DNA of 25,240 bases from Syntrophomonas sp. UBA4911. GTDB taxonomy: Bacteria > Bacillota > Syntrophomonadia > Syntrophomonadales > Syntrophomonadaceae. The first letter of the stretch is position 1. Every line of letters starts with the position of its first letter. The position numbers and the translations under genes were made by a program. The notes beneath the pieces are model-generated. The model saw nothing but the letters and a program-made list of their open reading frames with translations, was not told the origin of the DNA and made no database searches. The stretch is from positions 39,842 through 65,081 of the forward strand of contig DHCD01000059.1 of the NCBI GenBank assembly GCA_002398105.1. Direction: 5' to 3'. This document shows positions 6,972 to 14,800 of this stretch, in pieces.

Positions 6972-8867
6972 CTATCGCCCGCCATAGCTGGAGCCGCCGC
7001 CTCCTCCGCCTCCGCCTGAGGAAAAGCCTCCGCCTCCGCCTGAGCCTGAAGACGACTTGCTGACCGCTTTTTGGGCGGTTTGGATGGAACGCTCCACCGC
7101 GTTGCCTATCTCGCTGAAAGAATTGTGAAAAGCGTCAAAACCGCTGTAAGCCTCGTAAGCATACCATCCGTAGCCAAAGCGGTGATCCCCGTCCTGCAGA
7201 TTGGGAAAGACCAGTTCCAGCTGTTTCATCACTTCCCGGGCCACCCCTAAAGTGACCGCGTAGACCAGATAATGTTCCCATATAATCAGGCTGGGGATTT
7301 CATGACGCTGCATCTGAGAAAAGTGCAGCAGAAAGCGTTTAAAGGCCTGCCAGCGCACCAAATCTTCCTGGCCGCTAAGAGAACGCTTTTTAAAGGAGCG
7401 CGGCGCCAAGCCGACGATGGCTCCGGCGATCATCAAAGCCGCTCCGGGTATGGCCATGGTGTTGACGGCAATAGTCCCCAGTATAAAAAGCGCCAGGCCT
7501 GCCAACAGGGTGAACAAAGGCATATTGCCGCTGTGTTCGAAGAATTCCGCCTGCTCCCCCTGGGCGATTAATTGCCCCGTCCACTGTTGCCAGAACTCGT
7601 AAAAATGCTCGCTGTACTTTTTAGAAAAGGCTTCTATATCAGCCAAATACAGATAATCGCGGCCATTGGCAATGGTACGGTGCAGATACTCCAGCAAATC
7701 CTGCTCATGGGGATGCAGTTCGGCCTCGGCCGGCTTTCTGAGCGCCGCCGGGTTGGGCGGCTCAAGAAAAGTGAGGCGATAGGTTTTCACTTCCCGGCTG
7801 CCCAGCAATTTGCGTACCTGGACCTGCTCTTCCTCAATGCGCAGGAATCTGCGCCGGGCCAAGTCCAGTATGGTGGCGGTGAGATCATGGGGCTGCACTT
7901 TTCCATAATTCCAGAGTACGCTCAGTTCCGCCGGGCTGTACTGATTGGGCAGATCCCGGTAGTAAGGGCCGTCAAATTGGGTAATATAAGCGCGTCCGTA
8001 GCGTCGCCACAACAGCATCACCACCAGGACGGCGCCTCCCACCAGGACAATCGCCCCGCCCGCCTCCGCCCGGGCCAGCCAGCGCTGACGGTTGGCGTCC
8101 CCGGCCCAGGCTTCCTCTTCGGCTAATATGGCGGACAGCGCGTCCCGGCCGTTATGGGCTTCGGATGGAGCGTTGGGAAACAAAGCCGCCGGCATCACCA
8201 CCCGGCCTTCCACGAAGGTATAGGGAGGAAGCTTTTTAACCTGCCAGCTTATTCGGTCAGCGCCGGCAAAATTTACTTCTCCCTGCAAAGGACCGTGCCC
8301 CCAGATTCTTATATCTTCCCCTTGTTTATAACCTTCGGCTCCCGCCGGCAGTTTCAGGTCCACCTCGACCCGGCCGATTCTCTGCGCATTGGAACTATCA
8401 ATGAACTTACGGTACAGTTCGGCTCCGTCGCTGTGAACGGTAACCGCGTTGATGACCCGGTAAGAGACCTCAAAGGTACGCACTTCATCCCGGGCGGAAA
8501 TACTCCAGTCTATCACCATTAGCGAGCCTTCGCTCTTGATCAGGAAAGTCCCGGGAGAGCCATATTCGCTGCCGGAATTATAAGTGTAGGGCCGGCCGTT
8601 CTCACGAACCATAACCTCCACAATGGGCGTGCTGCCTTGAGGAATCTTCACAAAAAATCCGTTCCATTGGCCGGAAAAATCAATGGTTATTTTTTCCGTA
8701 ACCCGCATGGAAGCATCCGGCAAGGCTTCCGCTTCCACCACCACTTGTTCCATGCTGAAAGAACGGGCCTGGGCGCTATTCGCCCCCCACCCCAGCAACA
8801 ATACCCCCAAAAATAAACCCAGCAAGCCGATCTTTAACCGCCGAGGACTTCCTCTCCAACCTGTCAT
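6972..8867 (-). CDS. DUF2207-family membrane protein with Gly/Ser-rich tail
   Basis: A 631-residue protein. A signal peptide or first helix spans about 11-33 (LKIGLLGLFLGVLLLGW, then AQA), and an extracellular beta-rich DUF2207 domain covers about 37-245 (the family pattern MRVTEKITIDFSG, FEVSYRV, WGHGPLQGEV). One helix lies at about 269-287, a cytoplasmic winged-helix-like part contains SPAELSVLWNYG and ATILDLARRRFLRIEE, and two further helices fall at about 454-495. The last 30 residues are almost only Gly and Ser, as in many members of the family. I chose ATG 8867; an upstream ATG-type frame to 8948 lacks a ribosome binding site, while GGGAGG lies 10 bases before 8867. It follows lemA by 148 bp, a pairing common in bacteria, but the biochemical role of either is not established. 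It is the last gene of the minus-strand cluster. Confidence 0.85.
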   Translation of the reverse strand: MTGWRGSPRRLKIGLLGLFLGVLLLGWGANSAQARSFSMEQVVVEAEALPDASMRVTEKITIDFSGQWNGFFVKIPQGSTPIVEVMVRENGRPYTYNSGSEYGSPGTFLIKSEGSLMVIDWSISARDEVRTFEVSYRVINAVTVHSDGAELYRKFIDSSNAQRIGRVEVDLKLPAGAEGYKQGEDIRIWGHGPLQGEVNFAGADRISWQVKKLPPYTFVEGRVVMPAALFPNAPSEAHNGRDALSAILAEEEAWAGDANRQRWLARAEAGGAIVLVGGAVLVVMLLWRRYGRAYITQFDGPYYRDLPNQYSPAELSVLWNYGKVQPHDLTATILDLARRRFLRIEEEQVQVRKLLGSREVKTYRLTFLEPPNPAALRKPAEAELHPHEQDLLEYLHRTIANGRDYLYLADIEAFSKKYSEHFYEFWQQWTGQLIAQGEQAEFFEHSGNMPLFTLLAGLALFILGTIAVNTMAIPGAALMIAGAIVGLAPRSFKKRSLSGQEDLVRWQAFKRFLLHFSQMQRHEIPSLIIWEHYLVYAVTLGVAREVMKQLELVFPNLQDGDHRFGYGWYAYEAYSGFDAFHNSFSEIGNAVERSIQTAQKAVSKSSSGSGGGGGFSSGGGGGGGGSSYGGR

Positions 8868-9015
8868 CGCTGTAAAACCTCCCTTTACATATCCTCTTGT
8901 TGGGCAAGCTGTCGCTGTGACTGTCATAACCCTAAGGGAGCGCGGCAATCCCCTTCATCAGCCGGCTTGCATTCGTCATGGTCTGCCCTGCAGAATACTC
9001 TTCATTGAACCCCTG

Positions 9016-9582
9016 TTAAAAATCTACCTGCACGTTCTGCCGGGCCTCGGTCTCACCCTGCAAAGTAAAATAATCCACCATGCCGAATCCCAGCATACCG
9101 GCCACCAGATTAGTGGGAAACAATTCCAACTTGGTGTTGAAGCTCTGCACCGTGTCGTTATAGAACTGGCGGGCAAAGGCAATTTTGCTTTCCGTATCGC
9201 TCAGTTCGGTCTGCAATTGCATAAAATTGGTGTTGGCCTTGAGCTCGGGATAGGCTTCCGCCACCGCGAACAAGGATTTTAAAGCCCCGCTCAGCATCGT
9301 TTCCGCCTGGGCCTGCTCTCTTACGTTCCCGGCGGCTATGGCCATATTCCGAGCCTGGGTCACTCCTTCCAGGGTGTCTTTCTCATGTTGCGCGTATCCT
9401 TTTATGGCATTCACCAGATTGGGAATCAAATCATAGCGCCGTTTCAATTGCACATCCACCTGGGACCAGGCGTTTTGCACCCGTTGCCGCAACTGTACCA
9501 AACCGTTGTAAGCAGCAATCAGAAATACCGCCACCGCCATGAGCAACATAGCCAAGACCCCAATGACCACCATCGTTTCCAT
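9016..9582 (-). CDS. lemA: LemA family protein
   Basis: A 188-residue protein with one N-terminal membrane helix (about 4-24) followed by the diagnostic LemA core: YNGLVQLRQRVQNAWSQVDV, then LKRRYDLIPNLVNAIKGYA, a long helical coil, and AYPELKANTNFMQLQTEL, IAFARQFYNDTVQSFNTKLE. The predicted fold is a four-helix bundle held at the cell membrane. Length is normal for the family. The ATG at 9582 has AGGGAGG upstream. It lies 21 bp after the zinc-ribbon gene ending at 9604 and precedes the DUF2207 gene. LemA proteins occur next to membrane and surface proteins, but their molecular function is not known. Confidence 0.93.
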   Translation of the reverse strand: METMVVIGVLAMLLMAVAVFLIAAYNGLVQLRQRVQNAWSQVDVQLKRRYDLIPNLVNAIKGYAQHEKDTLEGVTQARNMAIAAGNVREQAQAETMLSGALKSLFAVAEAYPELKANTNFMQLQTELSDTESKIAFARQFYNDTVQSFNTKLELFPTNLVAGMLGFGMVDYFTLQGETEARQNVQVDF

Positions 9583-9603
9583 ATGAATCCTCCCTGTTCA
9601 TTT

Positions 9604-10656
9604 TTAGTATTGGGTACGATCGTCCCGGATCGTCTCGTAATTGGGGGACCAGCGTATCACCGTTTCCGCCGCCTGCTCCGGTTCTATCCGCGTAAGAGCA
9701 GTCATCCTGTAATACTCCACGGTTCCGCTGGGATCGGTGGACAGAACCAGGCCCCGGCCCGGCGTGTAATAGGCGACGGACTGAAATTCCGCCGCCTGGT
9801 TGTCTTCCCGCACCACCAGGCAGTTTTTAAAGCTCGTAAAGCCCAAATCCAGGTCTATCCCCATGTCCATCACCGTCCAGGTGATATTCCCGAATTCATC
9901 CGAATAGCTCCAGGTTTGCCCTACGGTCAAATTATTTTTTAAGAGGGGGACGATTTCCATCGGAGTTTGATCCAGGATGTAATAAGTGCCATCCGCCCGT
10001 TCCACATAATGAAACCCATAGCCGAAGGATTCTCCCCGTTCCACCCCGGTTTCGGCTTCGCTCACCCGCACCGCTTCAGTGGGAACCACCAGGGCGCTGA
10101 CCCGCTCCACCACCCCCGACATCCCGTCCGGGTAATTCACAAAAAAGGTGCACTTCAGCCAGGGCTCCGACAGGTAGGTGGAGGCCCGGCTCAAATCCGC
10201 CGCCGCTTCCTGGTCCGGAATGGCCGACTGGGCGGCAGGGGCGGCGGTTCCGTTCTGCCGGGCTGCTGACGGCAGGGAGGCCGCCGGGTCTGGGTCCGGA
10301 CTCTCGCCTCGCGACAGCCACCAGTATAATCCCCCTCCCCCCAGGAAAACCACCGCCAGTATGGATATCATAATAATTAAGTTTTTATTCCCGGCGCCTT
10401 GACCGCCCGGACTGGCAAAAGTCCCGGAAGGCATCTGCTGTCCGTAGCCCGGTGGGGATAGGGGCCCGGCTTGCCGCACCGTGGGCTGCCGGTTAACGGC
10501 TCCGGGCGGCGCGGTTTGAAGCTGTCTGTTTACCGGCTCCTGCCGGTCAGCCGCCGGCCCCGCCAATGATTGAACCGAAAAGCCGCATTCGTCGCAAAAA
10601 CTGGCATTGGGCGCCAACTCGGCCCCGCACTCAGGACAGAATTTAAGATTGCGCAC
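9604..10656 (-). CDS. Zinc-ribbon single-pass membrane protein with large extracellular domain
   Basis: About 350 residues. The N terminus is a zinc ribbon with two CxxC pairs (KFCPECGAEL and SFCDECG), expected in the cytoplasm. A Pro/Gln/Gly-rich linker follows to about residue 90, then one helix (NLIIMISILAVVFLGGGGLYWW) and an extracellular domain of about 230 residues. The last part reads as a beta-rich domain with TYYILDQTPMEIVPLLKNNLTVGQTWSYSDEFGNITW, similar to domains seen in clostridial surface proteins that lack a function. I chose GTG 10656, which has AGGGAG 8 bases upstream; the GTG at 10665 touches that site. It lies 14 bp downstream of another zinc-ribbon gene and 21 bp before lemA, clearly in the same operon. 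The function is unknown. Confidence 0.8.
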   Translation of the reverse strand: MRNLKFCPECGAELAPNASFCDECGFSVQSLAGPAADRQEPVNRQLQTAPPGAVNRQPTVRQAGPLSPPGYGQQMPSGTFASPGGQGAGNKNLIIMISILAVVFLGGGGLYWWLSRGESPDPDPAASLPSAARQNGTAAPAAQSAIPDQEAAADLSRASTYLSEPWLKCTFFVNYPDGMSGVVERVSALVVPTEAVRVSEAETGVERGESFGYGFHYVERADGTYYILDQTPMEIVPLLKNNLTVGQTWSYSDEFGNITWTVMDMGIDLDLGFTSFKNCLVVREDNQAAEFQSVAYYTPGRGLVLSTDPSGTVEYYRMTALTRIEPEQAAETVIRWSPNYETIRDDRTQY

Positions 10657-10670
10657 ATTCCTCACTCCCT

Positions 10671-11789
10671 TTAAACCGGCGCGCCGCAGCTGCTGCAGAA
10701 TTTCTTGCCCGCTCGGATTTCACCGCCGCACTGACTGCAGAATTTGGCTTTGGGAGGGTTTTCCTGCGCTTTGGCAACCGGAGCAGCGGCATGGCCGGTT
10801 ACGTTTTTTACCGCTTCCAGCCAGTTGAGCAGCGTAGCGGCCGTCTCGGGCGCGGTGCCTGCCTGGTGGCGAAAACGTCCTTTTCCTCCGCTTCCGGTTT
10901 CGAAAGAAAACAGGTGATTGGTAAAGGCGGTTGCGGCCAGGAAAACCCGGGACAGGCTCCTTTCCTCCCCCTGGATCAGCACACTGGCCTGCCAGCCGGT
11001 GGCACTCATCCAGGAACTGATAAATTCAGTTCCCATCAGCCGGGAGCGTTCTCCCAGATTAAAGACGGATTCGCTGCCGGTGATAAATCCCAGTTCCTCA
11101 ATCTTCTTCAGGTGCTCGGGATTTAAGGCCACCGGGACATTTTTCAGGTCCGGGGTGATTTCAAACAAAGCGGGCAGCAGCCAGCGTTGGTCCCCGCTGG
11201 TCAGCGATCGTTTCAGCAATTCCACAAAGTCCCCGGTGCTTATGGACGTATCAATGGCGACGGAGCGATAATCCAACATGCTCTCCAGATAAAAACGCCG
11301 GTATAGGTCGATGCAGTGCAGGGCGCAGACCAGGACTTCGCTCTCCCAAACAGCGCCGCCGAATACCGCCGGATAGTCCTCCATGCCCGGGGATGCATAA
11401 ATGCCGGTCCACCATTCCAGAAATGATTTTCCGTCGGGGAAATGCAGCAGCAGCAAGTCGCCCTCCGAATTTACAAACTGCCCTAAAACCGCACTGTTTT
11501 CTTTGGACACCAGGGCGTAATAGCGGTCTTGGGCCGCATGGTTTCCGCCGCTTTGGAAGGAAATCTTTAAATCCGGTTCCAGCAGTTGCCGGGCAATGAT
11601 CTGGAACGCAGGACTCTCCGCTAAAGCTTTGAACCACTCTGACGGACTGCTAACCGCCGCCTGCTCCGGGTTGTATTGAAAGGACGCCAAGCTGTTGCCC
11701 GCTAAACCCGAACGTCTGAACAAATGGTCGACATCCCCGATTGCCAGTTTGAAAGTTTTCATGTTCGCCGGACCTTGATTCATGTCCAT
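10671..11789 (-). CDS. Hypothetical cytoplasmic protein with C-terminal zinc ribbon
   Basis: About 372 residues without signal peptide or membrane helix. The first 300 residues form a soluble alpha/beta domain that I do not recognise (segments RYYALVSKENSAVLGQFVN, DLLLLHFPDGKSFLEWW and an Asp/Glu-rich middle). The last 22 residues are a zinc ribbon, FCSQCGGEIRAGKKFCSSCG, with both CxxC pairs intact. This mirrors the next gene, whose ribbon is at the N terminus. ATG 11789 was chosen because AAGGAGG is 7 bases upstream; the ATG at 11795 lies 1 base after it. The gene starts 46 bp after the giant protein gene and is in the same transcription unit. A dedicated chaperone or adaptor for the giant protein is possible by position only. 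Confidence 0.75.
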   Translation of the reverse strand: MDMNQGPANMKTFKLAIGDVDHLFRRSGLAGNSLASFQYNPEQAAVSSPSEWFKALAESPAFQIIARQLLEPDLKISFQSGGNHAAQDRYYALVSKENSAVLGQFVNSEGDLLLLHFPDGKSFLEWWTGIYASPGMEDYPAVFGGAVWESEVLVCALHCIDLYRRFYLESMLDYRSVAIDTSISTGDFVELLKRSLTSGDQRWLLPALFEITPDLKNVPVALNPEHLKKIEELGFITGSESVFNLGERSRLMGTEFISSWMSATGWQASVLIQGEERSLSRVFLAATAFTNHLFSFETGSGGKGRFRHQAGTAPETAATLLNWLEAVKNVTGHAAAPVAKAQENPPKAKFCSQCGGEIRAGKKFCSSCGAPV

Positions 11790-11835
11790 TTTCATGCCTC
11801 CTTATCCGCTCCATAATTGCTGATGCTTGATTCCC

Positions 11836-14800
11836 CTATTTCCGGGCCGCTCTTAGCGAGCCGATGCGGCTGGTCAGCTTATCAACAAAATCTCCCGGGC
11901 TGTCATAGCCCAGTTCCGCCAGACGGGCCGCCCGGGAAGCCGGAGACAGACTGTTGTCATTAACCGCGTCAATGGCCTTTTTCATGTTTTCCGGCATATC
12001 GGCAACTTTATAATCCATATTTTTGTAGCCTTGTTCCAAGTTCCGCACCTGGGAGGAAGCTTTTCTCAATTGCTCCATGGCCTCGGTCTGGTTCTTAATA
12101 TCACCCTTTTCCCAGTAATGATTGATTTTGTTCTTTTCCATCAGTCCCAGCCCTTCAGCGTCAAGCAGACTGCCTTCCCCTCTGGCCGCTTGCGCCGCAG
12201 CCGCCCTGTCGGGAGACTGGCCGTCCAATATAGAAGTCCGCTGAGTGCTAAAATCCCGGGCCGCCTCGTGATGATACACGTCGGTAGGGCTTTCCCCGTG
12301 CAGTTCTCCCCACTTGCGGTACTGCTCCGCCTGAGACATTTTACCCCAGTCTTCATTGGGAAACTTTCTAGCCGCATCCTGGGGATCAAAGCCGGTGTTC
12401 TGCGCATAGGATTTGAAGTAGGTATCCTCCCATTCACCGCGGGGTATCTCCACCCATTCTTCTTTTCCATTGCGTATTACCTTACGCGTAGCGATAATGT
12501 CGTTGTCGGTGTTTACATCCCAGGAATGATATTCCTTGCCCGGTGTTCTCACCGTCTCCACCCTGACTTCTCCGTATTTGTCCCTGAGCGAATCCTGTAC
12601 ATCTTTGTAGCTGGGCTCGTATACATTTTTGTTCAGGGTTTCGTTATACTTCATCTGCACATTTTTAGCGCCGTGATCGCCCAGTTCAGCGCCCAGGCCG
12701 TCGATCTCCTGAACTTCCTTTAGCTTGCGCATGGCCGCCGGATCGGATTTCAGTTTCAGGACATCATCGACGCTGAGTTTCTCACCCCGCTGCACCTTGT
12801 CGGCCAGCTCCCAGTTTTTCTCTTCGGCTTGCAGCCGGTATTCGTCATACTTGGCCTGTTCCCTGACCAGCTCTTGCTTTTTGCCCGCGGGCAGCTTATC
12901 AAAATCATCCATATTTTTTTGCAAGGATTTTTCCGCTTTGGCGATCGCCCGGGGATCGTTTATCACGTCCGCATCTGAACGGGCGCCGCGGGTCGGCCGG
13001 TCGACAGGAGCCGATTTACCCGCCGCATCAGCCGCCTCATCCGCCGCACCGGTCGCTTTTGGGCCGGGCAGGTCAGGTCCGTCGGCCGCTTTGCCGGTCC
13101 CTCCGGCTATATCGTCACTGCTGCCGGAGGCTGCTCTGCTGACGGCCTTGCCCAGATCGTCGCTGCCACCCGCCGGACCTTTACCGAAGGCTTTGGCCAG
13201 ATCGTCGGCGCTGGCTACTTTTAAGCCCGCATCGGCAATCTTGTCATCGACAACCTTTCTCAGCCCCTTGGCTCCCGCGTCATCTAATTTCTTGGCCAGA
13301 TCTGCCAGGGCCTCTTCCGCGCTCTGTTTGCTGATCATTCCTAGTTTTCTGCTGACGATTTGATCGCCGGCGGCAGCTTCCACGGCGATTCTCTCAGCGA
13401 TGTCTCCCGCCTTTTGCGTAAGATTGGGGAATGTTTCCGCAAATTTCTGCATGGCTTTGCCCCCGGCGGCACCAATCAATTCGCCGCCAGCTTCTTCCAG
13501 AATCATCTGTCCGATAGCTTTGGCAACCGCCCTGCCCCCGGTTTCGCCTTGGTGTATCGAATTATTGATGCGGTGCATGGCTTCGGTTACGGTCATGATA
13601 TACTCTGAACTTCCCCCGGTAGCCGCCCCAATAGCTACCCTGGCTCCCATCCCAATCCAGGAAATGCTGCCGTCGGCTTTTTCACCGGCAACCACTTCCC
13701 TGGACGTCTCCAGATTGGCTTTCAGGGCCGAATCCAAATCTTTGTACCAGGGGATATCTTCCCAGCGTTTCCCGGTATCAGCGGCGGTCGTACCCATTAT
13801 ACGGTTGTCAATGATTTTGTTGATCTGCTCCATCCTGTCCCGATTGATTTCCTTGCCGGCCAGCATATCGTCTTTCAACTTCTGGATAGCCTTATCCATA
13901 TCCCCGGGTCCGACTGGTTCGCCGATACCATATTTCTCGGCCACTTTCTGCATTTGCTCCAGGCGCTTCCAGTCAGAGAGATTCTGGTCGATGGCCTGGC
14001 TGGCAGCATCCTGCCGCTGGCTCATTTTCTCAATGTCTTCCGCGGCCCGGCGCCGGTCTTCGGCCAGGTCGTTCTGCCACTCTTCAAATCTGTCCGGATT
14101 AACAATATTTCCGTTTTCGGTATTAACCCATTCTCCGGTTTTTTCATCGAATTCGATTTCAATGCTGCGCCCGTCTGTTTTCCCGACCAGGACGCGCTTT
14201 TCTCCGTCTTGGGGAACCCCCGGTGTGCCGTACTCCAGAGACGGCTTCTCCTTGGCCGGCGGCAGTCCTTCTGCCTCAGCTGCTGAATTTTCCGGACTTC
14301 CCGTTTCCACAGCAGGAATGAATACCTCTTCCTGCCCGACCTGGGGGGCGTCTTGGTCTATGCCATGATTCTTAATCGTGTTCATAGGATCTTCCGGCCC
14401 GATGATGCCGGTATCTTCTGTTTTAGGAATTGCCGGTTTTTCCGGCTGCGGTGCCGGTATCTCATCATCCCAGGGTTTGGCCCCGTATTTTTCTACCGTT
14501 TTGTGATAAGGTTGCCCTAATGGCGGCCCTTTCTCCAAAACACTATCATCTACAGATACAGAGGGCTCGTAGTCAATGTGTCTGCCAGGACCGAGTATGA
14601 TTTCTCTTTCCGTAAATGGATTGGTGTCCCCTACGGTATAAACCCCATTACCGCTGGTATCTACATCAAAGGGACTGCCGCCGCCCTTGCCAAAAGAACT
14701 TCCTTCCTTCCCTTCAAGCCAGTGCCGCCCGTTGCGGTCATATCCGTCCGCATTGTAACCGCTCCAGTGGTAGCCGTCTTTGCCATAGCCCTGTTTGTCA

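Noticed and set aside
6972..9582. LemA-DUF2207 pair as a defence system
   Set aside because: No nuclease, nucleotide-sensing or abortive-infection domain is visible in either protein.
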